From the NCBI GenBank assembly GCA_022559845.1, contig CM040126.1, positions 141,182,064 through 141,246,063 of the forward strand: DNA of 64,000 nucleotides, read 5' to 3'. Below are positions 1 through 12,091 of the stretch, piece by piece; within the stretch, counting starts at the first letter, position 1, and every line of letters begins with the position of its first letter. Origin of the DNA: Amorphophallus konjac (lineage: Eukaryota; Streptophyta; Magnoliopsida; Alismatales; Araceae). The position numbers and the translations under genes are program-made. A model generated the notes under the pieces. That model was not told the DNA's origin. It saw nothing but the letters and a program-made list of their open reading frames with translations, and did no database searches.

Positions 1-1068
1 ACCTCCAGAGAAAACCCAGCCCCAAAGGCCGCCCGGAAGCCGTGGTACCGCCCCCATCTTCTACCCTCTATCCTACTGCTAGCGGACGGACCAGAACGTA
101 CATGGGTCTGTTCAAAAATTCGCTCTGGCTTCCACGGTGCTCAGTTGCAGCTCATCTTCCATGGCCGTTCCTGAGACGTCCCCACTAGCGTCCACACCAA
201 TTTTCGTGACCAACGGACGATCGGAAGGTAGCGTCCCAGGCCCCTCTCCATGTTGTTAACCTGCGCCAGTGCAGACTGGCCCGCAGTCTGCCAACATTTT
301 GGTGACTCCGACGAGACTATTAGCTGGCTTCCTCGGCTGCCATCTTGTTCCTGAGTGGTCACCGTCCACAATAGCACATCACCAGGGACCATTGCTTCAC
401 CTACGGCGTCCGGGTCGCACCGTGCTACTGCTGGTTGCTGACCGGTCGAGGTCTTGTCCTGCGCGTGCCGGTTCGCAGCGGTTCATCTATGACGAGCTAC
501 ACTGACCCGTGGCCCGTCAACCTGCGTCATACATCCCCGGATTCACTGTGTGCCTTTTACCTCCCTACGAGGAGTGGGCTTTGTTTGATTGTTTTCTTTA
601 GTTCATGTACCGGGTGATCGTGTGTCTCGACCGGGGTATCTTCCCCACGCACCTAGCGTTGAGGTATGCGTTCCGCTCTTCCTTGGCACTTACTTTACTA
701 GTATATGTTCTACTGCCGCTGCCATGAGTGATAGAATCCTAGCCAGTGATATTCCAATGCCGCTGCGAGAGCAAGTGAGACCCCCTTTGCCATAGCCTAC
801 CCTGGGTGCGAGTGTGTGATCGACCTCCCTAGACGATGGTGGTTCCTCAACTACCAGATCCTCGCGTTTCCCTCGCAAGGGACGACCGAGTGCCACGTAG
901 TTTCTGTGTGAGGCGTAGTTGTCCTAGGAGTTCACGCCAGAGTCGTGCTTTTGGGCGGCTCATTACGCTCGCGTGCTGATCGCGTCTCATGCATGTTAGG
1001 ATAGCGTCGGGTTCTTGGGTTTAGAGTTTAGGGACCCCGTTCCCGTCACCTCGTGTCGTCCCGCATCA
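1..1068 (+). repeat. 5' LTR fragment of gypsy-1 (3' part)
   Basis: GC-rich sequence without a credible reading frame, ending in CA at 1067-1068 just before a primer-binding site. It is therefore the 3' portion of a long terminal repeat whose beginning lies left of the window. I see no clear overlap with the partial 3' LTR after 23098, which fits the two fragments covering different parts of a long LTR. Short open frames here are not credible genes. Confidence 0.65.
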
Positions 1069-1072
1069 AATT

Positions 1073-1085
1073 TGGTATCAAAGCC
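1073..1085 (+). other. Primer-binding site of gypsy-1 (initiator tRNA-Met type)
   Basis: TGGTATCAAAGCC lies four bases after the LTR end. It differs by one base from TGGTATCAGAGCC, the usual plant site complementary to the 3' end of initiator methionine tRNA. Confidence 0.75.
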
Positions 1086-1239
1086 AGAGTTCTAGGGAAG
1101 TCCTCGCTTTGATTAGTGGTTGGATTAAGTATCATCTGTTGCATCTTAGTTGTGTCGCATGCCCACCCAAATGGGAACTGAGTTCCAATGACCAGCACCT
1201 ATTGCAGATCCCCGAGCCCACGCCCCAGCTGAGTTATCC

Positions 1240-2255
1240 ATGGCCGATGTCTTGCAAACCATTTTGGCCGAGTTAGATGACCTATCGGGCCGAATGACGA
1301 CAATTGAGGATAGAGTTGTGGCCTCCAACCGATCTGTCCAAGGACTGGTTGGGGTATTGCCACACTTGAGAGGGTCCCAGTTAAGTTGAACTAAGGGCCG
1401 GTAAATGTGCCTCTTGAGCTGGTACCGCGTCCCGCGGCCCCCAGGGCTGATGATAGGTGGTACGGGACCCCGGATATGGATGATTATGGGTTGAAAAATG
1501 GGTTCGATGGGCATGGCCGAGGTCGTCAAGGCCAAAGGCGTAAGCAGGATGATGACGATGAGCGCATTCTTCGGAATGTGCGTGCACACCCCCCAACCTT
1601 TGATGGGCCCCTAAACCCAAAGATCTACATAGATTGGGAGGCCAGTATGGATAGCTACTTTGAGTTGTTTGAGATGACAGACCACCGGCGAGTCAGTTTT
1701 TCAAAGTTGAAACTGATGGGGTGAGCCCAAACCTATTGGGTGAACGTCGAGAGCCTGCTCATGCAGCGCCGTCAGCACCCCATCGAGACCTGGGATGACA
1801 TGAAGGACAAGCTTCGAGAGAAGTACCTTCCTGCCACATATTGTTAGCGCCTTATTCATAGGTGGCAGAGTCTCTCCCAGGGGGATAGACCTGTGTCTGA
1901 GTACATAGCTGATTTTGATGAATATCTTTGGCGATGTGGGGTTAGGGAAGAGGGCGCCATGACCATATCTCAATTCCGAAAGGGTCTGTGATGGCACTAC
2001 CAATATGAGCTTTTTCGCCGCAACGTGACCACTCAGGAGTATGCTTATCAAGTCACCCTCAACTTGGAGCAGTTCGAGTCTGAATTTGCTTTGGTCCAAC
2101 GCCCGGGACCCACCTACCAGCGTGGGACCAATCCTCGTACTACACCTAGATCCTACTCATGTCCGGTGGCTCATCCACAGGAGCCCTTTCACCAGGATGC
2201 CATTGCTCCTCGACCTCACCTTCCCCCTCCACGGGACGCCCTCCCACGCCCTTAG
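1240..2255 (+). pseudogene. gypsy-1 gag remnant
   Basis: Remnant of the capsid (retrotrans_gag) region. A first piece from ATG 1240 encodes a short coiled-coil-like N terminus and stops near 1386. The capsid continues in another frame from about 1400, with Trp/Tyr-rich helices typical of plant Ty3/gypsy Gag. In that frame there are stops at 1722, 1845 and 1989. The frame then runs to 2255 through a proline-rich tail, while the downstream knuckle and protease are in a third frame. At least two frameshifts and three nonsense codons are therefore visible. It is not functional. Confidence 0.7.
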
Positions 2256-2325
2256 GCGACTCCCTACCGCGTGGCCCCAGCCGCCCACCTTTCTTACCCA
2301 ACCCCAACTTCCACCACCCCCACCC

Positions 2326-3135
2326 CCAGTCCGTCGTGATGACAAGGGAAAGGGATCGATGATAGGTGGACCATCCCCGGGTAGTGGGTCGCGCCAGGAT
2401 TGCTATAGATGTGATGGGCTCAGCCATTTTGCTGCTCGCTGTCCCACCCATGAGACTCTTGTCATTGGGGACACACCGACTGGAGACCCCCCAGTGGGAT
2501 TAGTGACGGTCAGCTATGAGGCTGACCATGATTTAGCAGAAGAGTTCTTCGATGAGCTGCTAGATGAAGACCACGTGGACGTCCGGGATTCCCCGCTCAA
2601 GGATGACACCCATTTGAGTGTTGTTAGGTGTGTTTTGACCCAGCCCCAGGTGAGTGACGACTGGCGTCGGTCCACCATTTTTCACACCTATTGTAGGTTG
2701 GATGGGAAAGCCTGCAAGGTGATCATTGATAGCGGGAGTTGTATCAACGCCATCTCCACGGGCACCTTTACATGCTTGGGCCTAACCCCCGTGGACCGTC
2801 CCTCCCCTTATCACGTGTCTTTGGTGGACTCTACCTCCATCCCGATTAGGCTGTGGTGTCTGGTGCCACTGTAGTTCCACACCTACCATGATGAGATTTG
2901 GTGTGATGTTCTACCTATGGAAGTGGGTAGCATTATTCTAGGTAGGCCGTGGTTGTTCGACCGGGATGCCACCCTCCGTGGCCGGTCAAACACATGCACA
3001 TTCGACCATGATGGCCATCAGATTATTCTCCAACCATCTCAGCCAAGGAGCCCGACCATTCGCGGCCCTACGGGCCCTACTACCTCGAGGCACACCCGAC
3101 AGGGGGCTGCTCGGTCTAGCACCCCTCGGCTCTAG
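2326..3135 (+). pseudogene. gypsy-1 zinc knuckle and aspartic protease remnant
   Basis: One frame holds a CCHC knuckle (CYRCDGLSHFAARC, about 2401-2442), an acidic linker, and a retropepsin-like active site read as Asp-Ser-Gly (IIDSGSCINAIS, near 2722). A flap-like segment follows, then a stop at 2872, after which the same frame continues through ILGRPWL, the usual protease C-terminal motif. The knuckle would bind RNA during packaging and the protease would process Gag-Pol. The reading ends in low-complexity Pro/Thr/Arg sequence at 3135, before the RT frame begins at 3186. Confidence 0.75.
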
Positions 3136-3185
3136 CCACGGCTTCCTCTAGCATTCCCACCACGAGCGAGCCTCCCCCGAGGAGG

Positions 3186-4042
3186 TTGATGATGATCAGC
3201 TCTCAGGAAATGAGGCGGGAGTTTGCTAGGGGGAGCCTGATTTTTGCCATTGCTATCAGAGAGGTGAGGGTAAAGGATGAGGGTACCCACCCACCCGAGG
3301 TTATTCCTATCCTTCAGGAATTCACGAATGTGTTTCCCAATAAACTAACTGAGGGACTTCCACCCATGCGAGACGTCCAGCACTCCATCGACCTGATTCC
3401 CGGGTCCTCCTTGCCAAACCTACCCTACTATCGCATGAGCCCCACGGATCACGCTGAGCTACAACGGCAGGTTGATGTGTTGATGACGAGGGGTTCCCTT
3501 AGGGACAGCAAGAGTCCTTGCACTATTCCTGCGTTACTATCCCCGAAGAAGGATGTCACGTGGAGAATGTGTGTTGATAGTCATGACAGCAACAAGATTA
3601 CAGTGAAGTATCAGTTTCCCATTCCTCATCTAGATGATATGCTGGATATGATGGCGGGATCCACTGTATTTTCCAAGATCGACCTAAAGAGTGGCTATCA
3701 TCAGGTGAGGGTCCGACCTGGCGATGAGTGGAAGACTGCTTTCAAGACCAAGGATGGTCTGTACGACTGGTTGGTCATGCCTTTTGGATTGACCAACGCC
3801 CCTAGCACCTTCATGCGGTTGATGACTCAGGTTCTGCGACCGCTTATTGGAGTCTTTGTGGTCGTCTATTTTGACGATATTCTCATATACAGCCATACTA
3901 GGGACGATCACTCAGACCACCTTAGGCAGGTCTGTACCATCTGAAGGAGAGAGAGCCTTTATGCCAACCCAAAGAAATGTGCGTTCATGACTAGCTAGGT
4001 CACCTTCTTAGGGCTTATTGTCTCTAATGATCTAGTCTCCGT
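3186..4042 (+). pseudogene. gypsy-1 reverse transcriptase, N-terminal and catalytic part
   Basis: The open frame 3186-3944 holds canonical Ty3/gypsy RT blocks in order: a YRMSP motif, a WRMCVDS block, [24 protein letters not shown] and the catalytic YFDDILIYS. These are the palm and finger motifs that copy element RNA to DNA. A stop at 3942 and another near 3997 break it, and the coding similarity runs to about 4042, where the target duplication of the LINE begins. The thumb and connection region resumes at 20689. The style (RPGDEWKTAFKT) is that of chromoviruses. Confidence 0.85.
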
Positions 4043-4043
4043 A

Positions 4044-4056
4044 ATCCGGAGAAGAT
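4044..4056. repeat. Left target-site duplication of the LINE
   Basis: ATCCGGAGAAGAT here matches ATCTGGAGAAGAT at 20690-20702 with one mismatch. It is the last gypsy-1 sequence before the LINE 5' end. Confidence 0.85.
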
Positions 4057-4152
4057 AAAAATTCTCTTTTCTCTCTCTTAATTTTTAGTGTGAGAAACTC
4101 CCGCCTTTTCGTGCCCTCGTCTTTTCTTGGTGCCCGCCCCTCCCCGCCGGCC

Positions 4153-5543
4153 ATGGCCGGAGAGGTGGGGGTTTCATCCTCCAAGATGAAGGCTCCAGAG
4201 TTGGTTTCATCTTCTCCTCCAGTACTTCCTCGTCAAACGTTTGCACATGCGCTGATGTCCAAGCAGCGACCGAAGACTGGCATTCCAGTCAAGGAACCAG
4301 CATTCACTGACCGAGGAGAGCCGGCGGTGTTTTTTACAAAAGCGGAGATTCAGGCATCAATTCAATTTCTATCTTTCTCAATTGTGGCTAAATGTGCGTA
4401 TGGTCGTCCAGCATTTCCGGATATCAAGAATTTTTTGATGTAGCGTTTGAAGATCTCTTCAGATTTTGTTATCAGCAAATTAAATCCAAGACACCTTCTG
4501 TTGCGGTTTGATAATGAAGCGGATTTTACGAAGTTGCTAATACAGAAGAACCTTTACATTAGAGGTTTCTTGTTTCAGTTCTTCCGATGGACTCCTGACT
4601 TCAATTTCGATACAGATCCACCGACTGTCCCTGTGTGGATAGGCTTCCCAGCCTTGCCGGCTAATTTGTATCATGAAGATTGTCTTCGGTCGATAGTTGG
4701 AAATTTTGGTGCTGTCCTGCAGATACATGAAAGATCATTGGCACTATCCGACACTTCGGAGGCCCTGGTGTGTGTAGAAATGGATTTATCTGCTCCGCGA
4801 AATGAACGGCTTTGGATTGATTTGGATGGTTCTGGTTACTGGCAAAAAGTTAGTTATATTCGTGTTCCAGCACTTTGCTCCTTTTGTCATAAGCTTGGAC
4901 ACTCAGAGGATGGATGCAAGAAAAAACAGGGCAAGTTGGCCCGGATGCAACTGGTTCAAGAACCAATAGTTATAAATCCCAGACAGATTTATCGGCCAAA
5001 GCAGGATGGTATGTCAACTGTTCGACAGAATGTGGCAGTAGAGAACAAATTTCAAATGTTGGAGCAGATTGTTGAACCGGTGGAAGTGCCACATGATCCC
5101 AATCCATCTTTTAGTAATGGTCAAATAGTGGAGGCAGTTGAAGGGAAGGCTCAGGACTTGGACTTAATCCCAAGTAGGTAGAATGCATCTAAGCAACTAT
5201 TACAAGATCATATGTTACCAGTCAGAGAAGAGATAAGTAAGGCTCAGGACTCAAGTGATCATGATAGTATCAGCAGAGAAGTAACTGTGGCTATTGAGAA
5301 GATTAATTTGATTGAGAAGGAAATTGCTGTAATGGCTGGTTCTATATCTGAAAATGATGTCTCAAGTAAAATTCATATGAATGAGCTAATAAAAGCTAGT
5401 AAGAGGTTTCAGAAAGAGCACTGCAGGATAATGATCTAATGCAGTCATTTATTCAAGCTAAATGTGCAGAAGTCATTGGCAAGCCGCAAGAAAAGGGGAT
5501 TATTACTAGATCTAAAGCTAGATCCATGGAAGACTTTCCCTAG
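4153..5543 (+). pseudogene. LINE ORF1: DUF4283-like RNA-binding protein with CCHC knuckle
   Basis: The first good start is ATG 4153 (context GCCATGG). The frame encodes a Pro/Ser-rich N terminus, then a DUF4283-like fold (about 4320-4850, with a FRWTPDF segment), then a zf-CCHC_4-type knuckle CSFCHKLGHSEDGC near 4876-4917. A charged tail follows. In-frame stops occur at 4441 and 5179, and a shift near 5420 moves the end into another frame, which stops at 5541. ORF1 proteins of plant L1 elements coat the element RNA as a nucleic-acid chaperone. It ends nine bases before the ORF2 start codon, as expected for a bicistronic LINE, although the Tekay element now sits between them. Confidence 0.8.
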
Positions 5544-5547
5544 GAGC

Positions 5548-5552
5548 CTCAA
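5548..5552. repeat. Left target-site duplication of the Tekay-like element
   Basis: CTCAA, repeated exactly at 16298-16302 on the other side of the element. LTR retrotransposon integrase makes 5-bp duplications. Confidence 0.9.
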
Positions 5553-5660
5553 TGTAGCAACCCTGATAAATTTAAAAGGAATAAATAAATCAAAATAGAT
5601 TAAAAGATTTAGTAAAGAAACGAAAGAGCTTGGAATAAAAATAATTAAACCCTGATGAAA

Positions 5661-7150
5661 ATAACGCCTCAGATATAGGCGCTACTTTACAATACAACGC
5701 CCTTACATAAGGCGTGTTTTGAAGAAAGGACGCCCACACTTGAAGGCGTCAAATTTCAAACGACCAAAATAAATAAAAAGGGCAGGTTTGCATAACGTCC
5801 TTTGCGTGGACGCGTTTCAACAAGAAACGACGCTTGACAAGGCGTCAATTTAAATTCGACGCCCTGACCTAGGTCGCTAATTCAGTTTGAGTTTCGTTCG
5901 ACCCAGGAGTCTATCCAGGGTAAGTTGATAACTATGAGAAAGAGTTCGAATGTAGTAATAACTCTAATATGGAAGTATTACTTCCCATCAAACACTAACT
6001 CTATTAGGATTCTAGAAATCCTATAAATAACCTACTGCTTGAACCGAGAACGCTATTTAGCGTTCGGAGTTTTCTAAGGTATACGAAGAACAGCAGGTTC
6101 TTCTTTTTCCTTCTTCCTTATATTGTGTTCGATCAACGCATGAAGAACTAATGATTCTTCATACTCTTCTCTGATTACAGGTTGAAAGCTTCTGTCTTCC
6201 GAAGAACAAGTAAGTTCTTTCCCCTTGCTTTCGGTTACGTATAAGAAGATTTTAATATCTTCTTCTTCGTTTCTTCTGTCTCTACAGGTTGTCTGTAGAA
6301 GTGAACCCGGTTGATTGAAGAATTGAGGGTTCTTCATCTACACCCTCTTAATTACCCTTGCTGCTGCTATTAGGATCGAAAGCTTCAAAAAGACTCTGTT
6401 TATAAAATAGAGTATCGTTCTTTCTTCACAGAACCTGCATCCGTTCAAATCTTTGTTAAGGTAGGTTTTCTCAAGCACTGTAGCCCAAATCACCATAATA
6501 ACTATGTTAAACCATATATATTAGTTCATGCATATAGTTTTCGAGAGTTTTAAATGTTTCTATTGTTGGAAAGAAACGCCCTTTTCACGGGCGCTAATTT
6601 TATACGCGACCCAGACTAGGGCGCTATTTAAATAAACGACCCTGACAAGGTCGTCAATTCAAAAGATTTGACGCCCTGTACACAGACGTCAATTTAATTA
6701 ACTGGTAATTACCCATGTTAATTAGTCCATATTCACTTGAATACGATTCTAAATAAATCAGTGCATGATCATTAATCCTGATATTTTCCTGTCATGACCA
6801 TATCTCGATTTCTGGAAATTTCAATGCTTGAAAAATTATAAATTCTTGAAACACACGACCCTGTATAGGTCGTCTCACACTTGATCCACGCCCCTGTTCA
6901 GGACGTGAATTGAAAAGTAACGCCCCTGTCCAGGGCGTGTTTTTGATAAATTACTGAAAATATATATTCTGCAAAAATAGAAGTAAAGAATGAACGACCA
7001 TTGTATACGTCGTCAACTTGCAAATAAACGCCCCTTACCAGGGCGCGTTTTTGGTAAAATACTGAAATATTGAAATCTTGCAAAAATGTAAAATAGATAA
7101 ACGCCCTTACTGAAGGCGTTAATTACTTGAGTAGTGACTTTACTTAAGTC
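5661..7150. repeat. Array of about 16 short CpG-containing hairpins in the 5' LTR
   Basis: Motifs of the form (A/G)ACG(C/A)CC, a loop of about 6-9 bases, then GG(G/T)CGT recur in clusters at 5661-5880, 6570-6690, 6850-6925 and 6990-7150. Loops differ while the stem arms usually stay complementary, including paired changes (GCC with GGC, ACC with GGT). The whole array lies upstream of the TATA-like stretch. I do not recognise a known motif family. Confidence 0.8.
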
Positions 7151-7203
7151 GTTATTTTCCTGTAAAAATATTTTTACCTGTTTCTGACAACCGATGGTTT
7201 CAG

Positions 7204-7230
7204 TATATTTATATATATATATATGTATAT
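7204..7230 (+). promoter_or_regulatory. TATA-like promoter stretch of the Tekay-like 5' LTR
   Basis: A (TA)n run directly after the hairpin array and about 1.4 kb before the LTR end. It is the only strong TATA-like element in this LTR. The transcription start is inferred, not observed. Confidence 0.4.
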
Positions 7231-8628
7231 CGGCACTATATTCCACTCCGTGAGTATAGTCCCACGTTTCATGATGTTTTATCGATCACCCTCAACTCTC
7301 ATTGACATACAAGCTCTCCATTGGACATTCCGTTCCTTTGGACTAGCGAGTTAGTCATAGAGACCTCCGTAAGACTCCTCGAGCCTTGGATTCCCTCAAG
7401 GTCGACTGAGCTGGTTGTACCCTAAAAACCCATTACACTATTGAATGCCATGTCACTCTAAAGAAACATGGTATACCGGCCCTTATGATATGCAAAGAGT
7501 ATATCATGAGAATTCTAAATGGGATGATGATATCATGCCATTTGTTGATGTTCTTGTGGAGCTCAATTCTATAATAAGAATGAGGGTATCTTATCTTTGA
7601 TATACTGTTCATGTGGACCTCAATTCTATATAAAGAATGTCCATACTTGTCATAGTACCCGAGTTAAGGGAACCTAATTCCACCTAGTTTCATCGTTCAT
7701 CATGATATTATCGTTGTTATCGCCTATCTATGTCCAATGTCGTATTTTTTTGGATTCCATTCTCTCAAAGTTATCCTACGTGTCTACAAGCTTAATTTAT
7801 TGAAATTCCATAATGGCTATAAATATATACAAGAGTGAATGTCAAAATACATGATAAATGCCTGCGCATATAGGGCCCGATCTGGTCCTGGGAGGAGCAC
7901 CCGAAAGTACTTGTGCCCATGGGAGTTGAATGATAAGGTATCTGGCATTATACCGAGTGCATGACTAGCTTGATTGGGCATTCCACACAAATCTTGTACT
8001 TGACTCGTACTTGACTTGACATGAATCGCGTGACCCGAGAAAGGGTAATTACTTGCTTGCTTGATACATGATAGCCAAAGTTCTTGACATGACTTGCTAA
8101 AAAGTACTTGCTTGAATATCCTGTTATCTTTTCTTGAAAGCTCATGACTAGTTCATCTTGCTGTCTTATTGATAAATTCTCTTTCTACCTTGTCGTTTTA
8201 TACGAGCATGCATAGCTACAGTACATACATGAAAGATGTAATTATTTAAACCCCTTGCTAGCGCTTGAGATATAATGTCCTACTGAGCGTTCGCTCACTC
8301 CGTGTTTGTCCCTTACTTTTCAGGTAATTCCGACGACGAGGGAAGTCAATCTGATGGGAAAGTCAAGAGTGAAAGAGCTAGAGCTTTTCCAAGTGTCATC
8401 TAGTCTTTTTCCTATTTTCTTGAGTCAACTATGTACTTTTCCTTTTTTTTGAATAGAGTATTGGATTTGTAATAGTCTATCCATTATGAAATAAAGGATT
8501 GGGTTATCTTTCTATTTTGCGCATCTCTGTTTTGGTGTCGAATACACTACTACTCTGATTGACATGATTGATATAAACTCGTCGCGCACCTCCGGGTATC
8601 TTCCGCGCTCGGGGCGTGACAGTTTTTG

Positions 8629-8641
8629 TGGTATCAGAGCC
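8629..8641 (+). other. Primer-binding site of the Tekay-like element
   Basis: TGGTATCAGAGCC, the standard initiator tRNA-Met site, seven bases after the 5' LTR end. Confidence 0.92.
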
Positions 8642-8794
8642 TAGGGTATTCAATTCCTAGGAAAAACTCAAGTCCAAGGATAAGTTTTAACCTTCAACCA
8701 GTGAGATTGGGTAGAACCAAGGGTTAAAGTTAACATAGTATATGAGTCTTTAAATACAATCACATATTAATCTAGTTATTGCAATTGTAGGATA

Positions 8795-10891
8795 ATGGCT
8801 GCCGAACGTGCTCAATGGCGCAACATGCAGCGTACCCTTCAAGGCATGACTCAAGTGCTGCAACAAGTAGCACAAGGAGGTGGACAACGAGCAGGAAGTC
8901 TCCATCAGACTTTCAAGAACATGAACCCACCCAAGTTCACGGGTTCTACTGATCCAGATGACGCTGAACACTGGATTAGGGAGATAGAACGTATATTCCG
9001 TGTTATGCAATGCACGGATCAGGATAAAGTTTTATTAGCTACTTTTCAGTTAGAAAGGGATGCTAGATGCTGGTGGGAATCAATAGAGGCTACTATAAAT
9101 CAAGATCAGGTTTCGTGGGAAGAATTCGTTGAATACTTCAACGCGAAATATTTCTCGGACCGAGTTCAGGAAAAGAAGGCTGCAGAGTTTGTCGCATTAA
9201 AACAACGATCCTTGTCAGTGGCCGAGTATGAGGCCCAATTCTCTAGATTGTCTCGGTATGCTAAGCATCTAGTTAGCACCGAGAAAATGAAAGCTAGGAG
9301 GTTTCTTAATGGGCTCAGGCCCCAAGCTATTACTCAACTGGCGCCGATGGACATTCAAGTCTACTCGGAGATAGTACGCCGAGCTCAACTATTAGAAGAT
9401 GCCACGGAACTGTCTGATAGGATTCGTGGTAAGGATAAGAAGGAACAAGTTACGGGTTCGGGTTCCTTTAAACCCAACTTCAAGAAAAGGCCTAGCAATG
9501 GAGGTACGTCCTCACAAGATCAGAAGTCTAAGAAGACCAAGCCCTTCTCTATCACCACTACCTCTCCAAATACAGTGTGCAAACATTGTGATAAAGCGGG
9601 TCATAGAGCAGAAGAATGCTGGAGGAAACTAGGAGCATGTCTCCGTTGTGGGAGTTGTGAGTATCGGATTCCCGATTGCCCATTACTTAACGATCAAGCC
9701 GTTGACGGAAAGCACCCAGTAACCAAGAATGCTCGCCTTCATGCAATCAAGGAGACCGAGCAAGAAGAAGAAGGCGGACTAGTGGAAGGTACATTGAAAG
9801 TTTATTCCAGGAATGCATATGTCTTAATTGATACTGGTGCATCGCATTCTATTGTTTCTAAGAAGTTTGCTGACCCATTACCCCTAGAACCGGAATGGAT
9901 AAAGTTAGTTTTATCTACTCCTCTGGATGATGAGACTGATATTACACATCATTACCAAAACTGCGAAGTATTGGTTCAGGGTAGAAATCTCCCTATTGAT
10001 CTCATATGTTTAGATCTGAAAGAGTATGATGTTATACTAGGGGCAGATTGGTTATCCAAGTATCAGGCAACGGTTGATTGCCGCAATAGTAAGGTTACAT
10101 TCAAGGAATTTCCAGAACTAATATTTACTAGCCCCAAGAGTCGGAGCAAATCCCCTATTATTTCAGCTCTCCGAGCTAACAAGCTCATCAGGAAAGGATG
10201 TGCATCTTTCCTTGCCTTTGTCATAGTTAAAGAAGCTAAGGAGATTAAGCTAGAAGACATTCCAGTAGTACAAGAATTTTCGGACATATTTCCGGAAGAT
10301 TTGCCGGGATTACCCCCGCAAAGAGAAGTGGCCTTCACCATTGACTTAGTCCCTGGTGCTGGTCCGATTTCAAAGGCACCTTATAGGATGTCACCTGCTG
10401 AACTCAAGGAGTTAAAGGAGCAATTGATGGAACTCATTAAGAAAGGATTCATTAGACCAAGTACTTCCCCGTGGGGAGCGCCTGTATTATTTGTAAAGAA
10501 GAAAGATGGATCCATGAGGTTATGCGTTGACTATCGACAATTGAATCATCTCACTATCAAGAACAAGTATCCACTGCCGAGAATCGATGAATTGTTTGAT
10601 CAAATTTCAGGATCCATGTACTTTTCCAAAATTGATCTTAGGTCCGGATATCACCAACTAAGAATCAAGGACGAGGATATTCATAAAACCGCATTCAGAA
10701 GCAGGTATGGCCATTATGAATTTGTTGTTATACCTTTCGGACTAACAAATGCCCCTGCTGCCTTTATGCAGTTAATGAATAGTATATTCAGGCCTTATTT
10801 GGATCAATTCGTGGTGGTCTTTATTGATGATATATTGATTTATTCCAAGACCAAGGAAGAGCATGAGGAACATTTGAGGATTGCATTATAA
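8795..10891 (+). pseudogene. Tekay-like gag-protease-RT (open frame to first stop)
   Basis: The start ATG 8795 lies about 150 bp after the primer-binding site. Residues about 50-200 are the retrotransposon Gag capsid domain. A first knuckle [14 protein letters not shown] lies near residues 262-275. A second at about 285-298 ([14 protein letters not shown]) has Tyr where the zinc-binding His belongs. The retropepsin site [10 protein letters not shown] follows near residue 345. RT holds [38 protein letters not shown] and the catalytic FIDDILIYS. The stop at 10889 falls just after the RT palm, and the same frame continues beyond it. Gag packages RNA, protease cuts the polyprotein and RT copies the genome. 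Confidence 0.9.
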
Positions 10892-12091
10892 ATATTAAGG
10901 ACAAACCAATTATATGCAAAACTTAGCAAGTGTGAATTCTGGCTTGAAGAAGTGACTTTTCTCGGACATGTTATATCAAAGGATGGCTTGTCTGTAGACC
11001 CATCAAAGGTTGAAGCTGTAAGGAACTGGGAAAGACCGACCAATGCTAGCGAGATCCGAAGTTTCTTAGGTCTTGCTGGCTATTACAGGCGATTCATCAA
11101 GGATTTCTCTAAAATCACCGTGCCACTTACGAGGTTAACTTGCAAGGAGATCCGTTATGAATGGGATGAGTAATGTGAAAGAAGCTTCCAAACTCTCAAG
11201 GATCATCTTACTACAGCTCCTATCTTAGCATTGCCAATTGAAGGAGAAAAATTTGAGGTATACACTGATGCTTCTGGCATTGGCCTCGGATGTGTTCTAA
11301 TGCAACTAGGGAAGGTTATAGCCTACTCTTCTCGTCAATTAAAGAAGCATGAAGAGAACTACCCCGTCCATGACTTAGAATTGGCCGTGGTAGTATTTAC
11401 ACTAAAAATATGGAGACATTATCTATATGGAGTACAGTTTAATGTATACTCCGATCACAAGAGTCTCAAATATCTTTTCTCACAGAAGGAACTAAATATG
11501 AGGCAAAGACGATGGCTGGAATATCTCAAGGACTTCAACTTCAAAATACAATATCATCCCGGAAAGGGTAATCATGTAGCAGATGCCCTTAGTCGAAAGC
11601 CGAGAGCACTGTTAGCCAATTGTCTGATTCAAGAATGGAAATTGCTGGAACAATTCTCTGAACTCAATATAAGCATGAACACGGACCCTAGATGTGTCAC
11701 ATTATCTCATGTAAGCATACAGTCAGATTTATTGTCTGAAATACAAGCACTTCAGAATGATGATCCTACATTAGTAGAAATCAAGGGCAGATTAGAAGGA
11801 CAATCGGACTTCCAATTAACTTCTGATGGAAGATTAATGTTCAAGAATAGAACTTGTATACCGGACTGCCCAGAATTGAAGAAGAAGGTCTTAGATGAAG
11901 CTCATAGGTCAAGGTATACGATTCATCCTGGATCTACCAAGATGTACCAAGATGTGAAAAGAAATTTTTGGTGGCCCAACATGAAAAGGGAAATAGCAGA
12001 CTATGTATCACGCTGTCTCACATGCCAACAAGTCAAGGCGGAACACCAAAAGCCTGCTGGAAAGCTACATCCTCTAGATATCCCTAAATGA
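10892..12091 (+). pseudogene. Tekay-like RT thumb, RNase H and integrase zinc domain
   Basis: The same frame as the upstream gag-RT. It covers the RT connection (LGHVISKDG), then after a stop at 11171 the RNase H domain ([44 protein letters not shown]). The integrase N-terminal HHCC zinc-binding region follows ([10 protein letters not shown] ... CLTCQQVK, about 11910-12035). A third stop lies at 12089. RNase H would remove the RNA strand during cDNA synthesis and integrase inserts the cDNA. The interruptions are single in-frame stops, not shifts. Confidence 0.88.

Larger units (their letters stand above)
5553..8621 (+). repeat. 5' LTR of the Tekay-like element
   Basis: It runs from TGTAGCAACC to CGTGACA, 3069 bp, and is nearly identical to 13228-16297. 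U3 carries the hairpin array. A (TA)n TATA-like stretch lies near 7204-7230 and a possible polyadenylation signal AATAAA at 8490-8495. The part after the TATA stretch (7231-8621) has no credible gene; short minus-strand open frames there recur identically in the other LTR and are chance frames. Confidence 0.93.

Noticed and set aside
141..896. Short open frames in the gypsy-1 5' LTR
   Set aside because: GC-rich LTR sequence gives chance frames on both strands with no domain motifs.
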